From assembly GCA_907163375.1 (NCBI GenBank), contig CAJQUW010007421.1:17308-81307 (forward strand): a stretch of DNA of 64,000 nt, given 5' to 3'. The translations under genes and the position numbers were made by a program. The DNA comes from Prostheceraeus crozeri (Eukaryota; Platyhelminthes; Polycladida; Euryleptidae). Numbering within the stretch: position 1 is the first letter of the stretch; every line of letters starts with the position of its first letter. Positions 30,049 through 38,054 of the stretch are shown here, one piece after another. Under the pieces are notes generated by a model. That model worked only from the letters and a program-made list of their open reading frames with translations, did no database searches and was not told the origin of the DNA.

Positions 30049-31325
30049 TAACGATTATACTGAAGAATCACGTCACGATACTTTGTAATTTCAATATTTG
30101 AATCGAAGACTGCATAAATTAATACATTGATCGTCTCAGGTAGTGTTCTTTTGAACGTCAAATCCAAACGAATATTATGAGGCACGTTCGCTTGACGATA
30201 GGGTGCACTAATATCGCTGTCAGCAGTCAAATCAAATGCATAAATAGTATATCCACTCTTAAACTCTTTCATAGTCAGTCCGTTGGTATCATCCGTATTG
30301 TAAAAGCCAAAGACATCCATAAAATCAACATAACTGCGCATAAATTGATCCGAAGCAAAATCTGGTTTGTAGGGTGGACCAGGATGACTCACACCATTAA
30401 CACGTAAAGCAATTTCACTTAACTGATTGTGTTTAAAATTGAAAGGATTCTTCTTTATATTACCATTAAATGCATCATTTTCAACCATTGCCACCATGAG
30501 GAGCTTCGGTGCTTCCGATGGAAAGAGGCCATCTTTCATGAAACTCTTTTGATCTTTCGGAATTGTAAAGGTGAGAAGCTTTGTATGCTGAACGGGGTAA
30601 ATGGCATTTTGGCGGTTAAGACCTTCAGCATGCCCTCTAATGACACTTGGATTCGGTACTACTCGACGAATGTAAAGTGCAATATCTTCCACATGAATTC
30701 TAAAATTGTCAACTTTAGCAAATGCATTCAGCGCAAATTCAGGCTTATTCAATGTCAGCTTGAGTCGCATGCTGGTATTACAGAGTAAAAACTTTGACTG
30801 TCTAAAGAAGTCTAAATTCAGCGGACCATATAGCTGACATACTCTACTATCTTTAATCATAGCAGATCGCTTTACAAAGCCACTGTTTGTTTCAACATCA
30901 AATTTTCCTGCTTCATCTCTGTACCATCCCATGGCTTCCATATGACTTTTTTGTGCTGCTGGATGAAACTGTGATACATGATTGAAATATGATTTATAGG
31001 GATAATCGCTTTGACCACCTTCCACCTGCTGCTCTCCAATCGTTAGAGAAACATCGCGAAGTAATGTAGTCAATGGTAAATTGTTCAGTCCAACTTTATG
31101 TGCATCGTCAATAGCAGTTCCATCTGCTTGCTGAATTCTAAACCTCAAATCAAGCATCGCATAACTCAAATCTATGTAGTCATCACTACCACCAGGAATA
31201 ACAAATTCAATGGGGCCAGCATTCTCAGCTGTTCGAGGATGATAATCTACAATACTTGAACTAAGAATATCTGTCTGTATGGCTTGTTGATCGAACAAAC
31301 AAAAACCGGAAGTTTTACACTCCAT
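30048..31325 (-). CDS. Major capsid protein, double jelly-roll type
   Basis: The ATG at 31325 gives 425 aa. The N-terminal region has P-I-E-F-V-I-P-G-G-S-D-D-Y-I-D-L, then a Y-P-Y-K-S-Y-F tract, matching the nematode F54H12.2-like family of Maverick capsid-type proteins. The whole is beta-rich with two broadly similar halves and no membrane segment. In Polintons this protein forms the icosahedral shell. The gene order (capsid, protease downstream, basic minor protein upstream) fits a virion assembly block. The assignment as major rather than another capsid subunit rests on length and known gene order. Confidence 0.85.
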   Translation of the reverse strand: MECKTSGFCLFDQQAIQTDILSSSIVDYHPRTAENAGPIEFVIPGGSDDYIDLSYAMLDLRFRIQQADGTAIDDAHKVGLNNLPLTTLLRDVSLTIGEQQVEGGQSDYPYKSYFNHVSQFHPAAQKSHMEAMGWYRDEAGKFDVETNSGFVKRSAMIKDSRVCQLYGPLNLDFFRQSKFLLCNTSMRLKLTLNKPEFALNAFAKVDNFRIHVEDIALYIRRVVPNPSVIRGHAEGLNRQNAIYPVQHTKLLTFTIPKDQKSFMKDGLFPSEAPKLLMVAMVENDAFNGNIKKNPFNFKHNQLSEIALRVNGVSHPGPPYKPDFASDQFMRSYVDFMDVFGFYNTDDTNGLTMKEFKSGYTIYAFDLTADSDISAPYRQANVPHNIRLDLTFKRTLPETINVLIYAVFDSNIEITKYRDVILQYNR

Positions 31326-31327
31326 GA

Positions 31328-31783
31328 TTAGAAGTTATAGCAGCGTCGTCGTTTAGCGCCTGATGAATGATTAGAGCCTCTGCGACGTTTGCGTGAATGC
31401 CTTTTGACTGAAGATCGCACCTTACCAGCTCCGCGATGTTTCCTCCTTCCTTTTCTCATTCGTTTAGGTGATTTCTTTCCTTGAGTAACACCAGCAATGG
31501 TCTGCTTCAATGTTTTTAAACCGCGTTCCTTCCCACGATTCAACAAACTGCTCTTAAAACTTCTACCTCTGGAAAGATCACTAGCAACATCACCAGCAAA
31601 GCCAACGGCATTACTTAAAACATTTCGTTTTAAAGATCTACCGACATTGGATATGAGAGGTGCTACAACAGATTTCAGTGCACCAAGTATGCTACCTCCA
31701 CGTTGGCGGCGAGCACCGATGTAAATTTGTCCTCCACCACTTACGTAGGAGGGTCGTGAATAAAATGAGGCAGTTGGATTCAT
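31328..31783 (-). CDS. Small basic virion protein (adenovirus pVI/pX-like)
   Basis: The ATG at 31783 gives 151 aa. A Gly-rich N-terminus (G-G-G-Q, R-R-Q-R-G-G-S-I-L-G) is followed by an amphipathic stretch (L-K-S-V-V-A-P-L-I) and a very basic C-terminus with K-K-S-P-K-R, K-G-R-R-K-H-R and S-R-K-R-R-R-G. G-G sites of this kind are typical cleavage points for the adenain-like protease. Such proteins condense DNA or disrupt membranes in adenoviruses and are usual next to the capsid gene in Polintons. It ends 3 bp before the capsid start. Confidence 0.7.
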   Translation of the reverse strand: MNPTASFYSRPSYVSGGGQIYIGARRQRGGSILGALKSVVAPLISNVGRSLKRNVLSNAVGFAGDVASDLSRGRSFKSSLLNRGKERGLKTLKQTIAGVTQGKKSPKRMRKGRRKHRGAGKVRSSVKRHSRKRRRGSNHSSGAKRRRCYNF

Positions 31784-31824
31784 AGCTCAAACCCTAAACA
31801 TTGTTAGTTACAACTTTGCATGAA

Positions 31825-33045
31825 TCACTGTCGATCACTTAGATGAAAGATGTCGGCACGACGCATCCAAGAGTTCATACTTGAAGGATAACCAGTCCAT
31901 TTAACAAGACACCATTCTTCACCTTGCCGTTTTTTACATCGAATGATTTTCTCTACCAAATATGTTTCACTTTCAGTGACTACCTCAATCTCATCGCGGT
32001 AAAAGCTACCCTCAATTTCTTCATTATCGTAATCTTTCAACTTGTAGGTGGTCGGAGAGTCTTTTTGATTAATCCTTGATACTGTAAATACCTCCTCTGT
32101 CCAATTCGGGAGGTACCCTTTAGCAAAAACACTTTTCACTTTTGAGATACGAACTTTATCGCCAATTTTCACATCACTTTTCACATGAGTGCGTTTACGT
32201 TGGAATGATTCGCGCACTTTATCTACATTGTCAGCATTTACATCTACTGGTCTGAGTCCAATAGAACGATGGATAGAGTGATTGTAGGCATGGAGTGTAT
32301 CTTGTAGAACCTTTGTCCAATTTTGTGTCAAGTTGGCAGTAAAATGTCGCCACAAGCGATTTTTTAATGTGCGATTAAAACGTTCAACGAGTGCAGCTTT
32401 ATAAGCGCTCTTTACACTAAACAACTCAATGTCATGCCTCTCAAATAATCTTGTCACATGCTGATTTTCAAACTCTTTTCCTTGATCACTCTGAATTCTT
32501 TTTGGAATGCGACCTTCTCGAAAAATTGTTTGGAATGCTTTTGCTACTCCTTTCCCTTCTTTAGTTTTTAAAGGTTGAGCCCACGCATAACGCGAGAAAA
32601 TATCAATGACGGTTAAAATAAAATTATTGCCCGAGTTATGTTTTGAAATGGAGGCAACATCGCACAAATCTGCTTGCCACTGTTCATCGATGTCATGAAC
32701 AATATAATGGCGGGTGCGGTACTTCTTTTTCGCTTGTTTGTGGAGTGTATAGGTAGCCTGACCCTTTAACCATCGTTTCACTTGTGATTGTGGAAGACCA
32801 CTCGCTTTTGATAATTTCTTGATAGATGCAAATCCTGCCGGATGTTTTACATCATAATAGATTGACTTCAAACGTTCAGTCGATGACGACTGACTCTTTT
32901 TCCTCCTTCTCATCTTTTTGTTTTCTTGCCTTTCTACATTTACAACAACTGCAGCATTTAGCTTTAGCGGTTTTGCGATCGTGTTCACATTGCTTAGGGG
33001 TTTCATTATGAGAGCTGGCGCAGCAAGTGCAAGTGACAACGACAT
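31825..33045 (-). CDS. Retroviral-type integrase (rve) with C-terminal chromodomain
   Basis: The ATG at 33045 gives 406 aa. A basic, low-complexity N-terminus precedes a helical zinc-binding-like region. The rve core has D126 in W-Q-A-D-L, D187 in Q-S-D-Q-G-K-E-F and E222 in A-L-V-E-R-F-N-R, the D-D35-E triad. A chromodomain lies at about 361-400 (Y-L-V-E-K-I-I, then W-C-L-V-K-W-T-G-Y, then S-W-M), a feature of many Polinton integrases that may steer insertion to particular chromatin. This enzyme makes the 6-bp duplications seen at the ends. Confidence 0.95.
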   Translation of the reverse strand: MSLSLALAAPALIMKPLSNVNTIAKPLKLNAAVVVNVERQENKKMRRRKKSQSSSTERLKSIYYDVKHPAGFASIKKLSKASGLPQSQVKRWLKGQATYTLHKQAKKKYRTRHYIVHDIDEQWQADLCDVASISKHNSGNNFILTVIDIFSRYAWAQPLKTKEGKGVAKAFQTIFREGRIPKRIQSDQGKEFENQHVTRLFERHDIELFSVKSAYKAALVERFNRTLKNRLWRHFTANLTQNWTKVLQDTLHAYNHSIHRSIGLRPVDVNADNVDKVRESFQRKRTHVKSDVKIGDKVRISKVKSVFAKGYLPNWTEEVFTVSRINQKDSPTTYKLKDYDNEEIEGSFYRDEIEVVTESETYLVEKIIRCKKRQGEEWCLVKWTGYPSSMNSWMRRADIFHLSDRQ

Positions 33046-33091
33046 TCACCTCTGGCGGCTCATTACATGGCAAGCAACACATCTGCTTCAT
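32876..33091 (-). CDS. Cysteine-rich small ORF overlapping integrase
   Basis: The ATG at 33091 gives 71 aa, overlapping the integrase N-terminus in another frame. It has 12 cysteines, clustered as C-C-L-P-C, C-T-C-C and C-C-S-C-C-K-C, then a basic and acidic tail. Clustered C-x2-C pairs suggest zinc or other metal binding. The overlapping integrase segment is low-complexity, so either frame could be the constrained one. It may be a real overlapping gene or a lucky shadow. Confidence 0.4.
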   Translation of the reverse strand: MKQMCCLPCNEPPEVNVVVTCTCCASSHNETPKQCEHDRKTAKAKCCSCCKCRKARKQKDEKEEKESVVID

Positions 33092-33092
33092 A

Positions 33093-33785
33093 TTAATAAT
33101 CTGAGAACATGTATTTCCTGGGAGGAGCTGTTTTACGTTTTCCTTTTACCAGTTTTAGTGGCGATGTAGATCTACGTCGAGTTCTTCCTCTTGTTTGCTT
33201 AGTGAGTGTGGGAGGGGATGTAGCAGGTGACGTCTTAAACCAATTTGTTGGCATTTTCATCGTCTGAAGCATTGGAGTAGTAGCCACTGTTGAATCAAGT
33301 TCTTTCAATGTCTCATTATTCAAAGCAAATTTTGGCACATTATGCTTTTTCAATAGTTTAAGAAAGTATGACCAACCAGGTGGAACATAGCCCTGACGGC
33401 GCTTTCTACGTGTCGCATACTGAATCAAGTCTTCATAACGTGAAGCATCAATCACTTTATTTTCATCTGTAATGATTTCTCCTCTATCATTTACATTGAG
33501 ATGGGGCTCAATACTATTGAAAAGAGATATGGCATGTGCGCGAGATGCTAAAGGTGTAGCAGTCGATACAGAGTCACGCATCTTATTCTTCAAGTTTTTC
33601 AATTGCTCAACAGTTTCCGATTGTAATAATACAGCACGATGTGGATCTTTGATGTGAACATTTTGCTGATAATCTATTTCTTTCCTATACATTTGATTTG
33701 CAAGAGGTTGCTTTACTTGCTGCATGGCAGTCAATTGTACATATTCATCCTGAGGAATAACAATCATGCGAGAATAAGAACTCAT
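33093..33785 (-). CDS. Conserved-type Polinton protein, role unknown
   Basis: The ATG at 33785 gives 230 aa. The N-terminus, M-I-V-I-P-Q-D-E-Y-V-Q-L, resembles starts I recall from animal Polinton proteins of unknown role. The middle is helical and mixed-charge. A segment G-Y-V-P-P-G-W-S-Y-F-L follows, then a Ser/Thr/Pro/Arg-rich basic tail (R-G-R-T-R-R-R-S). It overlaps the ATPase stop by 4 bp, the start-stop coupling of a polycistronic-looking minus-strand array. It could be a minor virion or scaffold protein. This is inferred only from context and composition. Confidence 0.65.
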   Translation of the reverse strand: MSSYSRMIVIPQDEYVQLTAMQQVKQPLANQMYRKEIDYQQNVHIKDPHRAVLLQSETVEQLKNLKNKMRDSVSTATPLASRAHAISLFNSIEPHLNVNDRGEIITDENKVIDASRYEDLIQYATRRKRRQGYVPPGWSYFLKLLKKHNVPKFALNNETLKELDSTVATTPMLQTMKMPTNWFKTSPATSPPTLTKQTRGRTRRRSTSPLKLVKGKRKTAPPRKYMFSDY

Positions 33786-34399
33786 AGTTTGTAGATAATC
33801 ATGGGAGTTTTCAAAATATCACTTCGAAATCTAAATTCTTCCGGACACTCTTGCGTAAAGTCAATGAATAAGTAACCGTATGGTTTTTCAGTAGCTGCTT
33901 GAAAAATTTCAATTAAGGCTTTTGATCCTCTGGGTGCAACTTGTCGCGCTAAAATTTCAAATTGACTTTTATCTCGCGGATTCTTGAAAATAGCATAATA
34001 GTGTGTATTCAGGTTTCGTGTACGAGCTTCTTTTCCATCAGGAAACAAATTTTGTGTAATATAGATGATAAAACACCTTTTATGGTGTGCTGCGCGAGTG
34101 AACATATCTGTAACATCTTTTGAATTCTTACTTTCTTTTAATAAATCATCCAATACAACAACATCATTAGACTGAAGTTTATCCACTGGAATAATTCCTT
34201 CATGTCGAATAAAGTTGCGACTTTGCAATTCCTGAAACAGCGACGGTTGATAAATACCATAACACCAAATCACTCGATTGATAGGTTCCTTAAACAACTC
34301 CCTTCTTTTATCCAATAAATTCAGCGTGAAAACAGTTTTACCTGCATGAGATGGACCTGATACAGTCAGAACTTTATCACATTGAAGTCTGAAATCCAT
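33782..34399 (-). CDS. FtsK/HerA-type genome-packaging ATPase
   Basis: The ATG at 34399 gives 205 aa and is preferred to the in-frame TTG at 34447. Walker A is G-P-S-H-A-G-K-T (15-22). Walker B is V-V-V-L-D-D-L (80-86). A T-Q-N sensor-like motif (115-117) follows and the C-terminal region is helical. This is the A32-like packaging motor that drives DNA into capsids in adenovirus-like and Polinton lineages. It lies between the unknown 230-aa protein and a small basic protein, the expected neighbourhood. Confidence 0.9.
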   Translation of the reverse strand: MDFRLQCDKVLTVSGPSHAGKTVFTLNLLDKRRELFKEPINRVIWCYGIYQPSLFQELQSRNFIRHEGIIPVDKLQSNDVVVLDDLLKESKNSKDVTDMFTRAAHHKRCFIIYITQNLFPDGKEARTRNLNTHYYAIFKNPRDKSQFEILARQVAPRGSKALIEIFQAATEKPYGYLFIDFTQECPEEFRFRSDILKTPMIIYKL

Positions 34400-34430
34400 T
34401 TTATTACTTTGAGACTCAACATTTGCATAA

Positions 34431-34787
34431 TTAACGCTTAGAGCCAAAGATATTTCCCAATAGGTTGCCCACGGCAGGAGCTATCATTGGAAGTATTGCT
34501 GAAAGGAAACCGCCCTTTTGTGTTAGAGTTTTCCTCTTTCTTTGAAGGGCGACTTTAGGATTGGAGATGAAACGCAATTTTGTAGCATATCGCTTAAGTA
34601 ACTTTCGTTGTTTTGGCGCTAATTTCTTCGTCCTCAACTTCCTCACATGAGAAATAATTTCACAAATGAATTTATCGTTAGCATGTCGTATAGCATTGTA
34701 TCGCTGATTTGCTTTCATTCGTCGGAGAGCTTGAATGGCTGAAGAAAACTTTTGACTTTTACGTTTCGCCATTTTACGTTTCGCCAT
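34431..34787 (-). CDS. Small basic protein with hydrophobic C-terminus
   Basis: The ATG at 34787 gives 118 aa. A duplicated M-A-K-R-K opens the protein, a Lys/Arg-rich helical body follows, and the end is G-G-F-L-S-A-I-L-P-M-I-A-P-A-V-G-N-L-L. The T-Q-K-G-G-F tract is a likely protease cleavage site and the rest an amphipathic helix, as in adenovirus pVI/pX-like proteins. It is probably a DNA-binding or membrane-lytic minor virion component. Confidence 0.65.
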   Translation of the reverse strand: MAKRKMAKRKSQKFSSAIQALRRMKANQRYNAIRHANDKFICEIISHVRKLRTKKLAPKQRKLLKRYATKLRFISNPKVALQRKRKTLTQKGGFLSAILPMIAPAVGNLLGNIFGSKR

Positions 34788-34838
34788 TTTCCGTGTTAGT
34801 CTTTGCTAAAACCTATCTTTACCACATTTGCATAGGTA

Positions 34839-35162
34839 CTAACTATTGCGACATAAGTGACACTCGAAATGAGCAATATCACAGTGGTAACATTGGCAAA
34901 GTTGAATGCAATTACGTATGAAACAGCGTTGACAAAAAGCATGCTTACATCTCTTGAAGATGCGCTTTTCATTTCCATCCTTTCGCTTACATACATCACA
35001 ACACATAGTTTCACCGTTACTGATGTCTATAGCAAGTCTTTTTGAAGATATGAATTTGCTAGCCTTTTCTAAATAATAGACGCATGTACAGAAGGAATAT
35101 ACTTCGAGAGTGAGCAGACATAGCTCGAAAACCAGTTGTGCTACAATCAAGTACCACTGCAT
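34839..35162 (-). CDS. Membrane-anchored RING-finger-like protein
   Basis: The ATG at 35162 gives 107 aa. Residues about 3-31 form one hydrophobic helix (signal anchor). The rest has C-C-D-V-C near residue 54, then R-C-K-H-A-F-C-Q-R-C near 71, C-Q-C-Y-H-C and finally C-H-L-C. The C-x2-C, C-x-H-x2-C-x2-C and C-x2-C spacing fits a RING domain. Such proteins are often E3 ubiquitin ligases, and membrane RING proteins of large DNA viruses can target host surface or immune proteins. That role is inference here. It lies between the basic protein and the polymerase-domain paralogue. Confidence 0.6.
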   Translation of the reverse strand: MQWYLIVAQLVFELCLLTLEVYSFCTCVYYLEKASKFISSKRLAIDISNGETMCCDVCKRKDGNEKRIFKRCKHAFCQRCFIRNCIQLCQCYHCDIAHFECHLCRNS

Positions 35163-35164
35163 TT

Positions 35165-35575
35165 TCAATTTTTCTTTATGGAAAGTTGAATGTGAATATC
35201 TGAAATCGCTTCAATCACTAGACTGCTACCATGATGGTTAAATGCGTTAAGACGTTCAGCAATTTTTATCATATGTCTTTTAAAAAATTCTTGGGGGTGA
35301 TCTACCACTTCCATTGAATAAGAAGCAAAATGGAAAGAGCGACTTTCCACCTCTTCCTTTCCAAAATGACTAAACTTAATTTTCGCAACTAATCGCGCCA
35401 TGATAATGCTATCAGAGAATGTATTCATTAACTCTAGAAATAGAGTGCTAGCATCATCGACCACTGCTTCGATGTCGGTCTCATCTTTATGAAATTTTAT
35501 CACATAATCTTGAACAGCTCCTTTTAAACTTTGCCTATGAAAACGTAATGTTCCGCAGTCGTTTGAGAAAGACAT
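35165..35575 (-). CDS. Stand-alone paralogue of the polymerase N-terminal domain
   Basis: The ATG at 35575 gives 136 aa. Its second half, S-M-E-V-V-D-H, then E-R-L-N-A-F-N, S-S-L-V-I-E-A-I-S-D-I-H-I-Q-L-S-I, aligns by eye with the polymerase ORF at about residues 190-235 (A-T-E-V-V-D-C, then V-D-K-F-N, S-A-L-I-F-D-G-V-D-S-A-I-F-K-I-S-L). In other Polinton polymerases this block precedes the exonuclease domain. A free copy could bind the terminal protein, DNA or the polymerase itself, which is inference. Confidence 0.55.
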   Translation of the reverse strand: MSFSNDCGTLRFHRQSLKGAVQDYVIKFHKDETDIEAVVDDASTLFLELMNTFSDSIIMARLVAKIKFSHFGKEEVESRSFHFASYSMEVVDHPQEFFKRHMIKIAERLNAFNHHGSSLVIEAISDIHIQLSIKKN

Positions 35576-35662
35576 GATCGCCCTTTATCTAACCCATCCA
35601 TTGCATGAAAACAACAACTCTTCTCATAGTAACATTTATTGAATAATGGTAACAAGCATGCA

Positions 35663-36193
35663 TTATAAATCAATGGTTTGAAAGAGATAAAATAGATACA
35701 GCTGGTAACTATCATACAGCGAGCAATGATAACCATACAGGACTTTGGCAGTGTTGAGGTAAGGAGGAAAGAAGCATTGGTTATGAACGTAGCTACTACA
35801 ACGAACAGACAAAATAGGAACACACAAATCCTTAAAACGTTTTGTGACTTCATGATAATGTTGATTCACTCTACTATCCCAAGGTGGGAGCAAAATATCA
35901 TCAATGATTAGATTGGGAAATACTTTCCTCTCCTTACCAGGATTATTACAAAAGATGCGTATAACATTGAAAGCAGCTAACCATCGTTTAAAGTCAATAA
36001 GAAGAGCACTCTCACAAGAAAAGCCATAGTCTTGCAAATATTTCAGATTAAGTCCATGAATGTGTTTTCTCGCCCATTGATCAACATTGGGATCGCAGTT
36101 GGCATGTTGATGATAGACACTAACAATCTGATATGTCCAATTGTTCATAGCAATAGCACTGAGCTCCTGTACAGGTTCACCCTCACAATCCAT
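35663..36193 (-). CDS. DEDD-exonuclease-like protein
   Basis: The ATG at 36193 gives 176 aa. It opens with D2-x-E4 in M-D-C-E-G-E-P-V-Q-E-L-S, as in the ExoI motif of DEDD nucleases. The middle has W-A-R-K-H-I-H-G-L-N-L, L-I-D-F-K-R-W-L, C-N-N-P-G-K-E and L-P-P-W-D. Near the end is H-C-S-L-Y-D161-S-Y-Q-L-Y-L. The layout matches a family of uncharacterised proteins I recall from animal virus-like elements. It probably trims nucleic acid 3' ends. The call comes from motif spacing only. Confidence 0.5.
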   Translation of the reverse strand: MDCEGEPVQELSAIAMNNWTYQIVSVYHQHANCDPNVDQWARKHIHGLNLKYLQDYGFSCESALLIDFKRWLAAFNVIRIFCNNPGKERKVFPNLIIDDILLPPWDSRVNQHYHEVTKRFKDLCVPILSVRCSSYVHNQCFFPPYLNTAKVLYGYHCSLYDSYQLYLFYLFQTIDL

Positions 36194-36245
36194 AAAAATG
36201 ATGATAGAAGCCTAAAACGGAAATTTACACATCTAAGGAAACGTT

Positions 36246-36449
36246 CTATAACATATTACAAAATGAAGAATTACATCGATGCTTTTCACGACAAAATACA
36301 CAAATGATATGATGGCAACGAAGAAGTAAAATGTATCTAATAAGACCACGTCTACGACACTCAAAGCACATAAGCGAATTGTCATAGGGTAGAGTTAGGA
36401 AAGGACTAGCAATTCTCCTTCTTTGATTTGCGTTTTGATGTAGCATTCT
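36246..36449 (-). CDS. Small RING-like Cys/His ORF
   Basis: The ATG at 36449 gives about 67 aa. It contains M-C-F-E-C-R-R-R, then L-R-C-H-H-I-I-C-V-F-C, K-H-R-C and S-F-C, close to a RING or half-RING layout. It overlaps the C-terminal coding end of the gene at 36406. Together with 34839-35162 it would be the second RING-like protein of the element. Weakly supported because of its size and overlap. Confidence 0.4.
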   Translation of the reverse strand, partial: RMLHQNANQRRRIASPFLTLPYDNSLMCFECRRRGLIRYILLLRCHHIICVFCREKHRCNSSFCNML

Positions 36450-37180
36450 TCTCCGACTTGCGCTTCGTACCACTGCTGTTAAGGATTTGATCAATTATGT
36501 CGTCCACGTTGGGTGGTTTCGGAATATATAGGATGGATTCCATATGCATGGAGAGAGAGGCTATTTTATTATCCTTGTGTCGACCATAATATAGCCCATT
36601 CACTTTGAAAAGGATATCCCAAGTACCTTCTCCGAGCTCATCACATCTGATGGGTATTGAATGATCTCCCTCCTTCTTATAGTAAGTACACCAATGTGAT
36701 ACCGGTAGGCAAATGTGATTACCATCCCAAATCTTTCTATAGGGAGTATCCTTGTCATCTCTCGCCTTCCACTCTTGAGCAAGAGGAGTAGGAATGTCCA
36801 TATTTAATGTCACGTACTCCTCAATAATATCAAGTTGGTGGCGAATGTATGGACTCACGGGGATCAGTATGTAGTCCCCATACTGATTGTGCATTATCTT
36901 GACATCCGTGGAAGGGAGCATTCCCGTTTGGAGTACTACGCTATGATCATCATAACGCAAGGCTTGTTTAAATTTACGCTGTAGCGGTGTAGGATTATGT
37001 ACCTTGGATGTTTCTTCCACTGGCCTCAGTTGTAGATGATCTGACCGTAGCGAACCTTGTAACGTTTGACCGCCATTTTGTCCTACTAGTGCAGCAGATG
37101 GAGTAGATGCCTGAAAATGAAAAAAGATTGTATTAAGTTTACGTTCAAGGGAGGAGAGGGAGGGAAGTAGCGACTTACCA
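36406..37180 (-). CDS. Hypothetical Polinton early-type protein with spliced leader
   Basis: The open frame below about 37020 encodes about 204 aa. The middle is mixed alpha/beta (H-N-Q-Y-G-D-Y-I-L-I-P-V, then W-D-G-N-H-I-C-L-P-V-S-H-W-C-T-Y-Y) and the tail Lys/Arg/Ser-rich, probably nuclear-targeting. There is no ATG at 37020; the frame stays open upstream to an AG acceptor. A start codon at 37179-37181 sits directly on a GTAAGT donor, the same arrangement as the polymerase leader at the other end. It could be a DNA-binding replication or regulatory protein. Function unknown. Confidence 0.55.
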
Positions 37181-37315
37181 TTTTAGTTGGATAATAGAAC
37201 AGGGAACTAGAGAGAGAGAAAATGTGCGTCCGTCACTCGTGTGATTCAACGATGGAATGATTCTCACTGTGGAAGGCTCGCTATTTATAAAGAAATGCTT
37301 GATTCTCATTGGATG
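37170..37315 (-). promoter_or_regulatory. Right promoter/leader cassette of the Polinton
   Basis: An inverted match to the left cassette. On the minus strand there are CCAATGAG boxes (near 37309 and 37324), a TATA box TTATAAATA (about 37283-37291), a leader GAATCACACGAGTGACGGAC (37248 down), then ATG on a GTAAGT donor. Confidence 0.65.
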
Positions 37316-37436
37316 ATGATCCTCATTGGACAATAACATCAAGTTGATTCCAAATCTGGCATCCGTTTACCAATCCGATAGTTCGTTTTGAAGCTACAGC
37401 CCAAAACGTCCCAAATTCTAACTCTGTCGTTTTTCA

Positions 37437-38054
37437 CCAATGTCCCAAAATCTTAAATGGCGTCTCACATCTAAACGAAGGCAGATACGAACAAGCCGAT
37501 TCTTTCACTGAATTTGTCTCACTCTTAGCTTTCAAACGAGCTATCGCACGACAAAATCCGTCCACTGGAAGCAAGCTGTCCAGGGGGGGGGGAGTCAGCC
37601 GAAAATTTTTTCTCTCCGATTTCGCTGGAAACATCCCTCCTAACCCAAAATTTCACGTAGATTCCGAATCTGGCCTCCGTTTTCTCATCCGATGCTTCGT
37701 TTGGACGCTACACACCAAAAACATCACACACTATAGCCTCAAGACTAATCCTGGCGGTCGCCCACGTCAACCTAGACGGTCGCCCACGTCAACCAGGCGG
37801 TCGGACCAACGCACCCGAGTCTCACACTCTGTCGTTGCAGAGGGGGGGGGGACGTCAGCGAACATGTTGTGAACGTGGACCCACCTGGCCGGCACACCAC
37901 GACAGACCACAACCTCTGTCGTTCCAGAGGGGGGGGGGACTCAGACACGAAGCACCACGGCGGCCGACCACGACACTCTGCCGTGCCAGAGGGGGGGGGA
38001 CGCAGCGATGGCCGCCATCTTGCGCGGTCCAGAAGTGGAGTTTTGCTTACTACT
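37437..38054 (-). repeat. Polinton right terminal inverted repeat
   Basis: The reverse complement matches the left repeat at both its outer and inner parts, with about 300 bp extra in between. It holds four G-runs of 8-10 bases near 37588, 37842, 37930 and 37990, each in a GAGGGGGGGG-type context. A short duplicated CGGTCGCCCACGTCAACC occurs near 37755-37795. Confidence 0.85.

Larger units (their letters stand above)
15768..38054. mobile_element. Polinton/Maverick, 22,287 bp, largely whole
   Basis: The left end reads AGTAGTAAGCAAAACTCC and the right end is its exact inverse. AATATT flanks it on both sides (15762-15767 and 38055-38060), the 6-bp duplication expected of Polintons. The left terminal repeat covers about 300 bp and the right about 600 bp. 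Coding content includes family-B DNA polymerase, integrase, adenain-like protease, packaging ATPase, major capsid protein and several virion-type proteins. Genes read inward from both ends and meet at convergent poly(A) regions near 25.3 and 29.57 kb. About one or two breaks are apparent. The perfect duplication and mostly open frames point to a young insertion. Confidence 0.95.

Noticed and set aside
30177-30788. Plus-strand frames opposite the capsid gene
   Set aside because: They lie wholly within the well-supported minus-strand capsid gene and lack domains.
35524-35853. Hydrophobic minus-strand frame (109 codons)
   Set aside because: Overlaps the DEDD-like and polymerase-paralogue genes in another frame; possible membrane protein, but a shadow is more likely.
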